In this document: one piece after another, positions 1 through 9,407 of the stretch
How positions within the stretch are numbered: position 1 is the stretch's first letter
Layout of the letters: every line of letters begins with the position of its first letter
DNA from: Olleya sp. YS
GTDB lineage: Bacteria; Bacteroidota; Bacteroidia; Flavobacteriales; Flavobacteriaceae
Direction: 5' to 3'
DNA length: 64,000 nt
Assembly: GCF_029760915.1 (NCBI RefSeq)
Contig: NZ_CP121685.1
Span: 1,214,001 to 1,278,000, forward strand
Notes under the pieces: model-generated
Told to the model about the DNA's origin: nothing
The model's database searches: none
The model's input: the letters and a program-made list of their open reading frames with translations, nothing else
Position numbers and translations under genes: made by a program

Positions 1-355
1 GTTGTTCAGCGCAAGCGATAAATAAGTCCAAAACACGTTGCGAATACAAACTTGGCTCTAAGCAGCGCTCAATTATAGTATCAAAACTATTGGGTTGCGG
101 ATGTAACACTAAAATAGGTGTTGTAATTCCTGCATCACGTAAAGCAACACCTTCATAGGTATAGGCTACAGCAAAATAATCGACGTTTAAATCTTGAAGA
201 TATTTAGCCACTTCAATAGCATCACTACCATAAGCAAACGCTTTAACAACCGCTAAAAATTTAGTGTTTGTAGACAGTTTAGATTTTAAAAACTCAAAGT
301 TATGTTGTAGTGCTTTTAAATCTATTTCTAAAATAGTTTCTTGTGCCTTAGCCAT
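1..355 (-). CDS. alr: Alanine racemase, N-terminal part (cut by window edge)
   Basis: PLP-dependent racemase converting L-alanine to D-alanine for peptidoglycan. Only the first 118 codons lie inside the window. The start of the TIM-barrel domain is recognisable: a short beta strand ([12 protein letters not shown]) is followed by the PLP-lysine segment [12 protein letters not shown], where the usual family motif is AVVKANAYGHG; the lysine is kept but the following Asn-Ala-Tyr-Gly-His is changed to Phe-Ala-Tyr-Gly-Ser. The start codon at 353-355 overlaps the tdk stop by 8 bp (ATGGCTAA), so the two genes are probably co-transcribed and translationally coupled. Family assignment is firm; the active-site tyrosine and C-terminal domain are outside the window. 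Confidence 0.9.
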   Translation of the reverse strand, partial: MAKAQETILEIDLKALQHNFEFLKSKLSTNTKFLAVVKAFAYGSDAIEVAKYLQDLNVDYFAVAYTYEGVALRDAGITTPILVLHPQPNSFDTIIERCLEPSLYSQRVLDLFIACAEQ

Positions 356-995
356 TAGATGTTTTGGTTTTGGCGTCTAATTCTTCGGCATCATTCACTT
401 TCATTTGTCTTATTTTTTCACGCATAGTGGCTTTGTAATAAGCAGCACGACTTAATGGTTCGTACTCTTCTGTTTCGCCTAATAGTACTAAACTGTCATT
501 TTTAGATTTTCTAAAACTGTATTGCGCTAAGTTTCCTGTTCTAGTACAAACAGCGTGTACTTTAGTAACATATTCTGCAGTAGCCATTAAATTTGGCATT
601 GGCCCAAAAGGGTTACCTTTAAAATCCATATCTAATCCAGCAACAATAACGCGAATACCTTTATTGGCTAAATCGTTACAGACACGCACAATCTCGTCGT
701 CAAAAAACTGTGCTTCGTCAATACCAACTACATCACAGCCATCTGCTAAAATTGGGATATTCGCAGCAGCAGGAACAGGTGTGGATCTTATCTCGTTAGC
801 ATCATGAGACACGACTTTTTCATCATCATAACGCACGTCAATTGCTGGTTTAAAGATTTCTACTTTTTGTTTTGCAAATTGCGCACGTTTTAATCGTCGG
901 ATTAATTCTTCTGTTTTACCAGAAAACATTGATCCGCAGATGACTTCAATCCATCCAAATTGTTCTTTTTGATTTACAGTATTTTCAAGAAACAT
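348..995 (-). CDS. tdk: Thymidine kinase (type II)
   Basis: Phosphorylates thymidine to dTMP in the pyrimidine salvage pathway; cytoplasmic. At 215 residues it has normal type II length. The P-loop is GSMFSGKT at residues 21-28 and the Walker-B/catalytic-base motif DEAQFF at 93-98 (Glu94). The lasso/zinc region is degenerate: Cys150 is present in AVCTRTGN but the second cysteine of the usual CxxC is Thr153, and the distal cysteine pair is replaced by a leucine/serine-containing stretch ([13 protein letters not shown]), so a structural zinc is unlikely. The gene lies upstream of and overlaps alr. The 120 bp upstream region, shared with a divergent gene, carries a 9-bp inverted repeat. Confidence 0.95.
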   Translation of the reverse strand: MFLENTVNQKEQFGWIEVICGSMFSGKTEELIRRLKRAQFAKQKVEIFKPAIDVRYDDEKVVSHDANEIRSTPVPAAANIPILADGCDVVGIDEAQFFDDEIVRVCNDLANKGIRVIVAGLDMDFKGNPFGPMPNLMATAEYVTKVHAVCTRTGNLAQYSFRKSKNDSLVLLGETEEYEPLSRAAYYKATMREKIRQMKVNDAEELDAKTKTSNG

Positions 996-1012
996 TTCGT
1001 AAATTTAGCACT

Positions 1013-1035
1013 AAAACGTAATGTGTTTACGTTTT
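1013..1035. promoter_or_regulatory. Inverted repeat in tdk divergent promoter region
   Basis: AAAACGTAA (1013-1021) and TTACGTTTT (1027-1035) are perfect 9-bp arms around a 5-nt spacer, in the 120 bp between the divergent tdk (start 995) and the gene starting at 1116. The position fits an operator for a dimeric regulator or a cruciform; no regulator can be named from the sequence. No U-tract follows a GC-rich stem, so it is a poor terminator. Confidence 0.4.
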
Positions 1036-1115
1036 GTATAAAGGTGGCTCAAATTTATTAAAAATCAAAAGGGTAACTTGCAATAAATTCAAAATAATTA
1101 TAAAAAAATAAATCC

Positions 1116-1847
1116 ATGAAGAAGAAATTAGAATCAGAATTAATGAGTATTGCGCACAGGATTCTAAAATTAGGAGGTAAAGATGATGTTAATAAAATGC
1201 ATGCTGAGGTTGCTGCATTATATGAAAAATTGACGGTTTTAAAATTTGCGAATGAAAATTTTGAAAGCGAGCTACCAACTATAGGGAACGACTCCTCATT
1301 TTTTGAGATGTTGGACTCGGCATTTAACAATAAAGTTAGTGACAATATTGAAGTTGATAATAAAACCTATATTAATTTGGATGATGTTGAAGAGGATGAT
1401 ATTATGGAGCCTGTAATGGAAAAAATTAAAGACATGGTGGCGCAAATGCCTAACGAAACCCATCAAGTAGATGCTTTAATTGAAGAAGTTATACCAAAGA
1501 AAGAATACCATAAAAACGATTTAGAAGAAATTACCGCTGGATTTGAAGAAACGCCAATTTTTGAACCAGTCATTAAGTCTGAAAACAATGAAAAAAAGTC
1601 GCTAAACGATAAATTAAAATTAGGCTTAACTATTGGTCTTAACGATAAATTAGCATTCATCAAGCACTTGTTTGATGGTAAAAATGAAGATTATGACCGT
1701 GTATTATCTCAACTAAACACCACTGCATCTTTAGCTGAGGCCACTAACCTAATTAGAAATGTGGTTAAACCAGATTATAATAATTGGGATGGAAAAGAAG
1801 ATTATGAAGCTAGATTTATGGAACTTATTGAAGCCAAATTTGATTAA
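1116..1847 (+). CDS. Conserved flavobacterial hypothetical protein
   Basis: A 243-residue soluble protein with no signal peptide or membrane helix. The N-terminal third is helical and charged (residues 1-50). The middle (about 70-170) is very acidic and probably disordered, with runs such as DDVEEDD. The C-terminal 85 residues (NDKLKLGLTIGLNDKLAFIKHLF onward) look like the conserved folded domain, with a conserved-looking NNWDGKEDYEARFMELIE ending. I recognise this arrangement from flavobacterial genomes but know no function. It is divergent from tdk, and its stop codon shares a TTAA palindrome with the stop of the convergent downstream gene, leaving no room for a terminator. Confidence 0.7.
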   Translation: MKKKLESELMSIAHRILKLGGKDDVNKMHAEVAALYEKLTVLKFANENFESELPTIGNDSSFFEMLDSAFNNKVSDNIEVDNKTYINLDDVEEDDIMEPVMEKIKDMVAQMPNETHQVDALIEEVIPKKEYHKNDLEEITAGFEETPIFEPVIKSENNEKKSLNDKLKLGLTIGLNDKLAFIKHLFDGKNEDYDRVLSQLNTTASLAEATNLIRNVVKPDYNNWDGKEDYEARFMELIEAKFD

Positions 1848-4800
1848 TAATTTAAATACACATAACCAACAAATGGTTGTTTGATACTATTTATAGTCAA
1901 CACATAATAATACGTACCAACTGGTAACACTTTGTTTTGATTTACTGGTCCTTGATTTGGTATGCCATTCCAGTCATTAATATAATTATTGCTTAGGTAA
2001 ACTAAAGTTCCGTACCTATTATAAATCTTTAGAATATTTTCAGGATAATCTTCTATACATGGGATAACAAAAGTGTCGTTTACAGCATCATTATCTGGTG
2101 AAAAACCACTAGGGATTTGTAAACATCCATCAACAGTAACTTCTGCATAATCTTCGTTATTAGTATCATCACGATCCACTTCTGAGACACTGTTTAAACT
2201 TGCAACATTTAATAAATTATTTGATGAAATGACTTGAGCAATTACATCTAATGTTTCGGATTGATTTGGTAATAAGTTTGGTAAACTCCATAACGAAGTT
2301 AATGTGTCATAAGTCCCATAACTGGTTGCTTGAGAAATATATTGGTATCCAGTTGGTAAACTTTCTAAAATAGAAATATTTGTAGCTTCTGTTGTCCCAA
2401 TATTTGTGGCTGTTATTGTAAAAGTGACTACATCACCAATTGAAACTTCGGTTGGTGTAACCGATTTTAAAACTTCTATGTCAACATTAGAGGTGTCTTC
2501 TAATACTTCTAAGGTAGCACTTGCTTGAGAGCTGTCAATATTATTTTGGTCTGTAAAATTTGTAGTGTTGTTTAAATAATCACCAACTACTGAAGAAGTA
2601 ACGTTAACAGAAAACGTACAACTTTCTACTCCATTTGGAATGGTTAGATCAGTTACACCAATAGTTGTTCCACCAATTGTACTTGTAAAAATAGCTGTAC
2701 ATCCATTAGCATTTACCCAACTTATTGGACCTGCAACAGTCACTCCTGTTGGTAAATTATCTGTAAAATTAATATTAGTTTGTTCTGGATTACCAGCTAG
2801 GTTATAAATAGTAAATTCTAATATGCTTTGTTGTCCAACAATAATTTGATTAGGTGAAAATGATTTTTCGACTGTTGGAGCTATAACTTGTACATTACTA
2901 ATAGAGATGTTTGTATCTGGAGTTAATTCTTCATTATCATTACTATTAGGAACTGCTTGTGCTGTATTAGTAAAAGCGCCACCAAAACTTGGAGCTGTTA
3001 CTGGAATTACTATTTGAATGGTTGAAGCAGCATCCATGTTTAAAATAGTTTCTGATATGGTATTAGTAGCATTATCTATATTAAAACTAGACATACAGCT
3101 TGCTGTACCAGAAACCACATTACAAATTGGTGTTCCTGCTATAGCAAATTGCGGACCTAAAACATTTTCAAAATCTATATTAATAGCATTAGAACTTGTA
3201 TTACTATTGGTAATATCTACTATCCAATTAAATGTATCATTAACTCCAACTGATGTAAACTCAGGATACGTTTGCACTAAAATATCGACACATGGTGCAA
3301 AAAAAGTATCTACAGAGTCTGTATTATCTCCTAGATTTACTTCATTTGGATCACTAATACTGTTAATCTCTACACTGTTTCTAGCTCTAATTGCATTAAT
3401 ATCGCAATTAGGTTGCCAATCAATGACTACTTGATAGGTTATTGAGCTTTGTGCAGGTAACGTCCAATTTTCTTCAGGTGTAATTTGCCAGAATACATCA
3501 AATTCTCCTGCATCAGGTACTCCATCTTGTAGCATACCAATGTTAGCATTTACAATATCATAGCATGTTGCTGTTCCGGTTGTGGCAATACAAGTCACTG
3601 AGACTAATGCTCCTGGTGTGGTAATAGATACAAAATCGACCAATTCTGTAACAGAATCGATGTCGCTATAATTGGTTGCAGTAATTTCATAAGTAACTTC
3701 TCCCCAAGAAATTGTATTTGACGTATTAGATCCAGCAGGAAGAGCAGGATTTATTTGTGTTTTGGTGACAGAAAGTTGTACAATATCCTCAGGTTGGCAT
3801 TCTGGTAATGGAGGTAATAATACAAAATCACTATCATTATCATTGGTTAGGTCAGGATCTATTAATGTAGATTCTAAAAGATTAACACCACTTCTTGCAT
3901 GTGCTAATGTATTATCTTGTATAACAGTAGTACAGTCATCAGACTCTAAATAAATTACAACGGTAGTAACAGTTATTGTGGTGTTAGCTGGTAATACAAA
4001 TTCATTACTTTCCCAAAATTGTCCTTGATCTGTCAAGGTGAAATCACTACAAGTAATTGGTCCTGTTGTTGCATCACAAGAGATAGAAACAATCTGCCAA
4101 TTTACACCTACAGTCAAGTTTTGGAGAAAGAAACGCATATACGCATCCTCTGGACCCATATTGCAAATGTCTGTGACAAATGTCACTTGTTCATTCCAAT
4201 TAACTTCCTGTAAAGGATTGGGATTAGTTTGCACTGTCGAAATACAAAGATCAGCTTGAGCGCATAAATTGCCTTCAAGTAAAATATTACTTATGCTATT
4301 AGAGTCGTCTGAAGATTGATTAATATTGGAAGGGGATAGAGACAGTTGTATTAAACTAGACAATTCTAATGGTTGTAACTGTGTGCTACACGCAGGTTCT
4401 AGAAACAAGACTTCCATTTCAAAAGTAATAGAGCCACCAGCAGAAAACTCGATAGGACTAGAAAAATTAAATAAATTTTGAGAAGAGCTAATCCCAACTG
4501 GTACACCTCCAATTCCTGAGGTATCAGGACAAATTATTCCGTTAGTTGTACTAACACAAGTTAAACTATTTAACTGTATTAAAGGCACACCAAACACAGT
4601 GCTTAACAAATTTGAAAACCGACTTCTAAAACCTTGTAATGGAAAAGTAAAAGCACTATTATTAGTAATAGTAAATTGATAGGTTATGGTTTGATTCCAA
4701 GCAGTTATTGATGTGCCAGAAATAGGATTTATTTGGTTGTAGACTACAGTAAAATCAATTGGAATTTCAACTACATCAATAGAGATAACAGACGTATTAT

Positions 4801-5239
4801 TAGAAGTGTCGTTATCTGTAGTTCCGTCTGGCGGAAAAACAGTTACAGTGGTAGCAACTCCTCCAGGAGATAAAGATGCTCTAACAATAATTTTAACTTG
4901 CACACTACTATTGGATGGTAGATTGGCAATAGTACCCTCTAAGGTGTTTCCGGTTAAATTAATAGGTGAAACAGCACTAGCTCCTCCTGTTTGATTCTGA
5001 CTAATAAAACTTTGTACAGTTATTGATGGGTTTATAGCCTGAGAAAAAGTAGCATTATTTACAGCATTCCCAGAATTAAATATCGTCACGATATACTGAA
5101 ACTCTCCATAAATATTTACTTGAGAAATAGGACTTCCAGTTAAATCTTGTGCAGCAACAACAATAGATAAATCTGTAGTTTGTGCTTTAGAAATTAAAAA
5201 GGAAACACAAAAAAGGAGCAAGCAAAATGCTTTTTTCAT
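1844..5239 (-). CDS. DUF11-repeat surface protein with T9SS type-B C-terminal sorting domain
   Basis: An exported 1131-residue protein. Residues 1-19 form a signal peptide ending ISKAQ. The body consists of successive CARDB/DUF11-like immunoglobulin-type beta domains of about 110-150 residues; recognisable domain starts include VDILVQTYPEFTS, APTVEKSFSPNQI and VDIEVLKSVTPTEVSIGD. The last about 85 residues (IPSGFSPDNDAVNDTF ... IYNRYGTLVY ... LPVGTYYYVL) are the gliding-motility-associated C-terminal (CHU_C/type-B) sorting domain, which directs secretion through the type IX system to the cell surface. It is a stand-alone gene with no PorP/SprF next to it, unlike the adhesin operon near 40 kb. 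A structural or adhesive role is inferred; no enzymatic domain is visible. Confidence 0.85.
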   Translation of the reverse strand: MKKAFCLLLFCVSFLISKAQTTDLSIVVAAQDLTGSPISQVNIYGEFQYIVTIFNSGNAVNNATFSQAINPSITVQSFISQNQTGGASAVSPINLTGNTLEGTIANLPSNSSVQVKIIVRASLSPGGVATTVTVFPPDGTTDNDTSNNTSVISIDVVEIPIDFTVVYNQINPISGTSITAWNQTITYQFTITNNSAFTFPLQGFRSRFSNLLSTVFGVPLIQLNSLTCVSTTNGIICPDTSGIGGVPVGISSSQNLFNFSSPIEFSAGGSITFEMEVLFLEPACSTQLQPLELSSLIQLSLSPSNINQSSDDSNSISNILLEGNLCAQADLCISTVQTNPNPLQEVNWNEQVTFVTDICNMGPEDAYMRFFLQNLTVGVNWQIVSISCDATTGPITCSDFTLTDQGQFWESNEFVLPANTTITVTTVVIYLESDDCTTVIQDNTLAHARSGVNLLESTLIDPDLTNDNDSDFVLLPPLPECQPEDIVQLSVTKTQINPALPAGSNTSNTISWGEVTYEITATNYSDIDSVTELVDFVSITTPGALVSVTCIATTGTATCYDIVNANIGMLQDGVPDAGEFDVFWQITPEENWTLPAQSSITYQVVIDWQPNCDINAIRARNSVEINSISDPNEVNLGDNTDSVDTFFAPCVDILVQTYPEFTSVGVNDTFNWIVDITNSNTSSNAINIDFENVLGPQFAIAGTPICNVVSGTASCMSSFNIDNATNTISETILNMDAASTIQIVIPVTAPSFGGAFTNTAQAVPNSNDNEELTPDTNISISNVQVIAPTVEKSFSPNQIIVGQQSILEFTIYNLAGNPEQTNINFTDNLPTGVTVAGPISWVNANGCTAIFTSTIGGTTIGVTDLTIPNGVESCTFSVNVTSSVVGDYLNNTTNFTDQNNIDSSQASATLEVLEDTSNVDIEVLKSVTPTEVSIGDVVTFTITATNIGTTEATNISILESLPTGYQYISQATSYGTYDTLTSLWSLPNLLPNQSETLDVIAQVISSNNLLNVASLNSVSEVDRDDTNNEDYAEVTVDGCLQIPSGFSPDNDAVNDTFVIPCIEDYPENILKIYNRYGTLVYLSNNYINDWNGIPNQGPVNQNKVLPVGTYYYVLTINSIKQPFVGYVYLNY

Positions 5240-5280
5240 AGTTGGTTAGTTTCTTAGTAGATGTCTAAATTAGTAAAAGG

Positions 5281-5314
5281 TTGCTTTAACTATCTTAAAA
5301 AGATTGTAAATTTG
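5281..5314 (+). promoter_or_regulatory. Flavobacterial-type promoter of rsmI
   Basis: A -7 element TAAATTTG (5307-5314) matches the Bacteroidota consensus TAnnTTTG, and a TTG triplet at 5281-5283 gives a 23-nt spacer, the long end of the accepted range. The rsmI ATG is 20 nt downstream, which predicts a short leader. Confidence 0.5.
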
Positions 5315-5333
5315 AATTAGAAGCAAAAATATA

Positions 5334-6005
5334 ATGAGCAAACTTTATATCGTTCCAACACCTATAGGAAACCTTAAGGACATGACCTTTAGGGCAATAG
5401 AAGTTTTAAAAGACACTGACTTAATTTTAGCAGAAGACACAAGGACTTCAGGAAAATTATTAAAACATTATGAGATTGGCACACCAATGCAAAGCCACCA
5501 TATGCACAACGAGCATAAAACAGTTGACAGCTTGATCCAAAAACTACAAGCAGGAACAACAATAGCTTTAATTAGTGATGCTGGTACACCTGCCATTTCT
5601 GACCCTGGATTTTTACTAACTAGAGCGTGTATAGAAAATCAAATAGAAGTCGATTGTCTTCCTGGTGCAACCGCTTTTGTACCTGCATTAGTTAATAGTG
5701 GTTTCCCAAACGATAAGTTTGTGTTTGAAGGTTTTTTGCCAGTAAAAAAAGGACGTCAAACTAGATTAAAGCTATTAGCTGAAGAAACCAGAACAATTAT
5801 TTTTTATGAAAGTCCGCATAAACTAATAAAAACGCTCACTAATTTCTGCGAATATTTTGGAGAAGAACGTTCAGTGTCTGTATCCAGAGAATTAACAAAA
5901 TTATATGAAGAAACTATACGTGGTACTGCAAAAGAAGTATTGAAACACTACACCAATAAACCGCCTAAAGGTGAGATTGTGATTTGTGTTGGAGGGAAGA
6001 AATAA
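5334..6005 (+). CDS. rsmI: 16S rRNA (cytidine-1402-2'-O)-methyltransferase
   Basis: A SAM-dependent tetrapyrrole-methylase-fold enzyme that methylates the ribose of C1402 in the 16S rRNA decoding centre. At 223 residues it is a little shorter than the about 280-residue proteobacterial enzyme, lacking the C-terminal extension, as is usual in Bacteroidota. Seen: the N-terminal LYIVPTPIGNLKDMTFRA signature, AEDTRTSGKLLKHY, the SAM-binding SDAGTPAISDPG loop, the LPGATAFVPALV segment and the FYESPHK motif. It has its own promoter just upstream. The stop codon TAA overlaps the next gene's ATG by one base, so the two are translationally coupled. Confidence 0.95.
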   Translation: MSKLYIVPTPIGNLKDMTFRAIEVLKDTDLILAEDTRTSGKLLKHYEIGTPMQSHHMHNEHKTVDSLIQKLQAGTTIALISDAGTPAISDPGFLLTRACIENQIEVDCLPGATAFVPALVNSGFPNDKFVFEGFLPVKKGRQTRLKLLAEETRTIIFYESPHKLIKTLTNFCEYFGEERSVSVSRELTKLYEETIRGTAKEVLKHYTNKPPKGEIVICVGGKK

Positions 6006-6583
6006 TGAAAACTTTATTACAAGAAATATCCCATTGTATTTTATGCAAGCAGCATTTGCCATTAGGACCAAAACCAATAGTTGAGGCAAGCATAAATTCA
6101 AAAATCATTCTAATTAGTCAAGCTCCTGGACAGGTAGCACATCGCTCTGGAACAGCATGGGATGATGCAGGAGGTAAACGACTAAAAGCATGGCTAGATG
6201 TAACTGAGACACAATTTTACAATCCCAACAATTTCGCCATTATACCAATGGGTTTTTGTTATCCTGGAAAAGGAAAAACAGGTGATTTGCCACCAAGAAA
6301 AGAATGCGCTCCAGAATGGCATGATGTAATACTACAAAAATTGTCAAACATTAAATTGATAATTTTAATTGGTGCTTACGCGCAAAACTATTACTTAAAA
6401 GAAACTTCTAAAAGGACTTTAACCGAAACAGTTAGTGAGTATAAAACGTACTTGCCTAAATATTTCCCGATACCACATCCAAGTCCAACAAATCGATTTT
6501 GGAGAAGCAAAAATCCTTGGTTTGAAGAATTGGTTGTGCCAGAGTTACAGAAAAAAGTAAAAGAGATATTAAATACGCTTTAA
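6005..6583 (+). CDS. Uracil-DNA glycosylase superfamily protein
   Basis: Predicted 192-residue member of the uracil-DNA glycosylase fold, related to the family 4/5-like single-domain proteins in Bacteroidota. Seen: an early CxxC (CILCKQHLPLG), the glycosylase loop IILISQAPGQVAHRSGTAWDD, the central FAIIPMGFCYPGKG strand-loop, and the C-terminal PIPHPSPTNRFW, equivalent to the leucine-loop HPSP motif. The protein has few of the cysteines required for a 4Fe-4S cluster, so true family-4 chemistry is uncertain. I chose the ATG that overlaps the rsmI stop rather than a TTG 21 bp upstream. It shares a TTAA double stop with the convergent gene downstream. Confidence 0.8.
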   Translation: MKTLLQEISHCILCKQHLPLGPKPIVEASINSKIILISQAPGQVAHRSGTAWDDAGGKRLKAWLDVTETQFYNPNNFAIIPMGFCYPGKGKTGDLPPRKECAPEWHDVILQKLSNIKLIILIGAYAQNYYLKETSKRTLTETVSEYKTYLPKYFPIPHPSPTNRFWRSKNPWFEELVVPELQKKVKEILNTL

Positions 6584-7182
6584 TACTGAGACCCATCATG
6601 CTTTCCAACCTCAAAACCATGTTTTCCAAGATATTGGTTACCGCTTTCAATAGCATCATCTTCCATAGTTGTTCCCATAGAGTCATTCCATCTGTTTAGG
6701 TATCCAAATAAGGAGATAACACCTAGCATTTCTACAATTTCGCCTTCTGTCCAATGGTCATGTAAACGTTTTTTTATGTCTGCATTAACTGCGTTTGGAA
6801 CTTGACTAGCAGCTAAACTAAAATCTAATGCAGCACGCTCTGCGTCGTTAAACGCAGGATGTGTTCGATACTCCCAAATATTATCTAACTGTTCTTGTTC
6901 TGCACCATAACGTTCTGCAGCTCTAATAGCGTGAGCCTGACAGTATCGACAACCCGTAGCATTACTACTCACCCAAGCAATCATACGTTTTAAAGCAGAA
7001 GTGACTTTACCTTCATTAGCCATAACTGCTTTATTTAAATTAATAAACGCTTTACTAATGGCAGGACGACGCTGCATGGTTAATACCGAGTTTGGACAAA
7101 ACCCAAGCGTTTCATTAAAAAAAGTAGCTAATTCTTTAGTTTCTAAATCGTGTTCTGCTGATAATGGTGTGACTAATGGCAT
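6580..7182 (-). CDS. AhpD-like carboxymuconolactone decarboxylase family protein
   Basis: Predicted alkylhydroperoxidase-type protein of 200 residues, all-helical. The redox motif is Cys78-Arg-Tyr-Cys81 followed by His84 (GCRYCQAH), the CxxCxxH signature of AhpD/peroxidase-related enzymes. The N-terminal extension contains LGFCPNSVLTMQRRP, typical of the peroxidase-related subfamily. The next gene, divergently placed 60 bp away, is an OsmC-family peroxide-reducing protein, so a shared role in peroxide or thiol defence is plausible but inferred. The substrate is unknown. Confidence 0.85.
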   Translation of the reverse strand: MPLVTPLSAEHDLETKELATFFNETLGFCPNSVLTMQRRPAISKAFINLNKAVMANEGKVTSALKRMIAWVSSNATGCRYCQAHAIRAAERYGAEQEQLDNIWEYRTHPAFNDAERAALDFSLAASQVPNAVNADIKKRLHDHWTEGEIVEMLGVISLFGYLNRWNDSMGTTMEDDAIESGNQYLGKHGFEVGKHDGSQY

Positions 7183-7242
7183 AAATAGTTGTTATTTTAT
7201 GGTATTTTTGGTTACTTTAAATAAACGAAAAAATCTTCATTT

Positions 7243-7665
7243 ATGTCGCATAAAATTACAACAGTTTGGAAAGAAGACCTAATCTTTGAAAGCGATAATC
7301 CTAATGGATATACATTTAATTTAGGTCAGTCGGATAAAGAAAATGACCCTTACAAACCTTTAGGTCCTAAAGCTACCATGTTATCTTCGCTAGCAGCTTG
7401 TTCTGGATTAGACGTAGTTTCAATACTAGAAAAAATGAAAGTATCACTTGGTGATTTTAAAATTGAAGTTGAAGGCGAACTAACAGATGAGCATCCCAAA
7501 ACCTATCACACAGTTACAGTAGACTATCATTTTTCAGGACAGGATTTAAACGAAGAAAAAATTAATCGAGCAGTGCAATTATCTATTGAAAAGTATTGTG
7601 GTGTTATGGACATGTTTAGACAATTTGCTGAGGTAAAAACCAATATTTACTTTTATAACAATTAG
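7243..7665 (+). CDS. OsmC/Ohr family peroxide-reducing protein
   Basis: 140 residues, the usual length for the family, whose members reduce organic or inorganic hydroperoxides through two conserved cysteines. Here these are Cys53 in SSLAACSGLDV and a second one in EKYCGVMDMF near residue 118. The segment between them (VEVEG-type strand, YHTVTVDYHF, INRAVQLSIEKYC) matches the OsmC fold. It starts at the ATG of ATGTCGCAT and has no signal peptide. It is divergent from the AhpD-like gene, with 60 bp between them for both promoters, and is followed 50 bp later by recJ in the same direction. OsmC versus the more general OsmC-like class cannot be separated by eye. Confidence 0.9.
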   Translation: MSHKITTVWKEDLIFESDNPNGYTFNLGQSDKENDPYKPLGPKATMLSSLAACSGLDVVSILEKMKVSLGDFKIEVEGELTDEHPKTYHTVTVDYHFSGQDLNEEKINRAVQLSIEKYCGVMDMFRQFAEVKTNIYFYNN

Positions 7666-7717
7666 ATTTGAGTAAGCAAAATTTTTACTTTTCATTTTCA
7701 ACTATTCACTAACCAAC

Positions 7718-9406
7718 ATGCGCTGGACATTAAAACCAAAACCCAATCCTGAAACTGTAAAAACATTAGCAGATAGTTTACAAGTAGATACGTCTATTGC
7801 TTCGCTTTTAGTACAACGTGGTATTGAAACGTATGAAGAAGCTAAAACCTTTTTTAGACCTAGTTTAGACCATTTACACAATCCGTATTTAATGAAAGAT
7901 ATGGACAAAGCAGTTACTAGAATAGAGGAAGCTATTAGTAGCGGAGAAAATATTTTAGTTTATGGCGATTATGATGTGGATGGCACGACTTCGGTTGCAT
8001 TATTGTCTTCGTACTTAAAGACAAAAACATCACAAGTAGCCACGTATATACCAGATAGATATGACGAAGGTTATGGTATTTCATATAAAGGAATAGACTT
8101 TGCGCAGGACAATAATTTCACCTTAATAATAGCATTAGATTGTGGTATTAAAGCAATAGATAAAGTCGCTTACGCGAAAGAAAAAAGAATTGATTTTATT
8201 ATCTGCGATCACCACAGACCAGGTAGTGAAGTTCCTAATGCAGTTGCAGTTTTAGACCCAAAACAAGATGATTGTAACTATCCTTATAAAGAATTATGTG
8301 GTTGTGGAGTTGGTTTTAAACTCATCCAAGCTCTTGCTGAAACATCAAATGAAACCATAGATAATTTAATCCCATATTTAGATTTAGTAGCAACAGCAAT
8401 TGGAGCAGATATTGTTCCAATAACAGGTGAAAACCGAGTATTAGCTTATTTTGGTTTACAAGTCGTTAATCAAAGTCCAAGAGCAGGTTTTAAAGCGATT
8501 ATCAATCAAATTAAAAAAGAGACCTTAACCATCACAGATGTAGTCTTTATTATTGCACCTCGTATTAATGCAGCTGGACGTATGAAGCATGGTCAATACG
8601 CTGTGGATTTATTAACAGAAACCGATTTACAAACTGCAATAAAATATGCTCAAGAAATTGAAGCATTTAACACAGACAGACGCGAAGCCGATAAAAACAT
8701 CACTATTGAAGCTTTAGAACAAATCCAAAATAATAACGAAGAAGACAGACTAACATCTGTGGTGTATCAAGACAATTGGCATAAAGGAGTTATAGGTATT
8801 GTCGCGTCTAGGTTAATAGAGACCTATTACAGACCTACTTTAGTCTTTACAAAAAGCGGAGATAAATTAGCAGCTTCTGCACGATCGGTTTCTGGTTTTG
8901 ACGTGTATAACGCTTTAGAGGCTTGTTCTGAGCATATCGAGCAATTCGGAGGACATAAATACGCAGCAGGCTTAACACTTAGAGAAGAAAACTATGAAGC
9001 CTTTAAACAAGCGTTTGAAGATGAAGTCTCCAAAACAATAGATAGAAACCTACTAATTCCAGAAATTAAAATAGACACCCAAATAGAGTTAAGTACAATT
9101 GATGATAAGTTTTGGCGTATCATCAAACAATTTGCTCCTTTTGGACCTGGTAATATGACACCCATTTTTATGACTAAAAATCTTAAAGATACAGGTTACG
9201 GAAAATGCGTAGGAGAAGATGATAAACATCTAAGATTTACCGCTACAAATGGAGGACAAAAATTTGTCTGTATTGGTTTTAATTTAGGTGATAAACTAAA
9301 TTTAATAAAAGATAAAAAACCGTTTAGAGCTGTGTATTCTATAGATGAAAATCATTGGAATGGTAATATGTCCCTTCAACTTAAAATTAGAGATTTAAAA
9401 GCGTAA
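7718..9406 (+). CDS. recJ: Single-stranded-DNA-specific exonuclease RecJ
   Basis: A 5'-3' single-strand DNA exonuclease of recombination and mismatch/base-excision repair, 562 residues (family about 560-580). DHH phosphoesterase motifs are present: motif I LVYGDYDVDGTTSVAL near residue 83, a DCG motif (IALDCGIKA) near 137, and the DHH motif ICDHHRPGSEVPNA near 165. The DHHA1 domain motif QFGGHKYAAGL is near residue 412, and the C-terminal OB-fold region (APFGPGNMTPIF) follows. The MFS gene starts 1 bp after the stop, so they form an operon-like pair. Confidence 0.96.
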   Translation: MRWTLKPKPNPETVKTLADSLQVDTSIASLLVQRGIETYEEAKTFFRPSLDHLHNPYLMKDMDKAVTRIEEAISSGENILVYGDYDVDGTTSVALLSSYLKTKTSQVATYIPDRYDEGYGISYKGIDFAQDNNFTLIIALDCGIKAIDKVAYAKEKRIDFIICDHHRPGSEVPNAVAVLDPKQDDCNYPYKELCGCGVGFKLIQALAETSNETIDNLIPYLDLVATAIGADIVPITGENRVLAYFGLQVVNQSPRAGFKAIINQIKKETLTITDVVFIIAPRINAAGRMKHGQYAVDLLTETDLQTAIKYAQEIEAFNTDRREADKNITIEALEQIQNNNEEDRLTSVVYQDNWHKGVIGIVASRLIETYYRPTLVFTKSGDKLAASARSVSGFDVYNALEACSEHIEQFGGHKYAAGLTLREENYEAFKQAFEDEVSKTIDRNLLIPEIKIDTQIELSTIDDKFWRIIKQFAPFGPGNMTPIFMTKNLKDTGYGKCVGEDDKHLRFTATNGGQKFVCIGFNLGDKLNLIKDKKPFRAVYSIDENHWNGNMSLQLKIRDLKA

Positions 9407-9407
9407 T

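Noticed and set aside
1058-1345. Minus-strand open frame overlapping the start of the hypothetical gene at 1116
   Set aside because: It is antisense to a gene with better coding character, its product looks like a shadow sequence, and its end runs into the divergent promoter region.
5984-6004. Longer reading of the glycosylase-like gene from a TTG inside rsmI
   Set aside because: The ATG at 6005 overlaps the rsmI stop in a typical coupling arrangement, and the extra seven residues do not fit the family.
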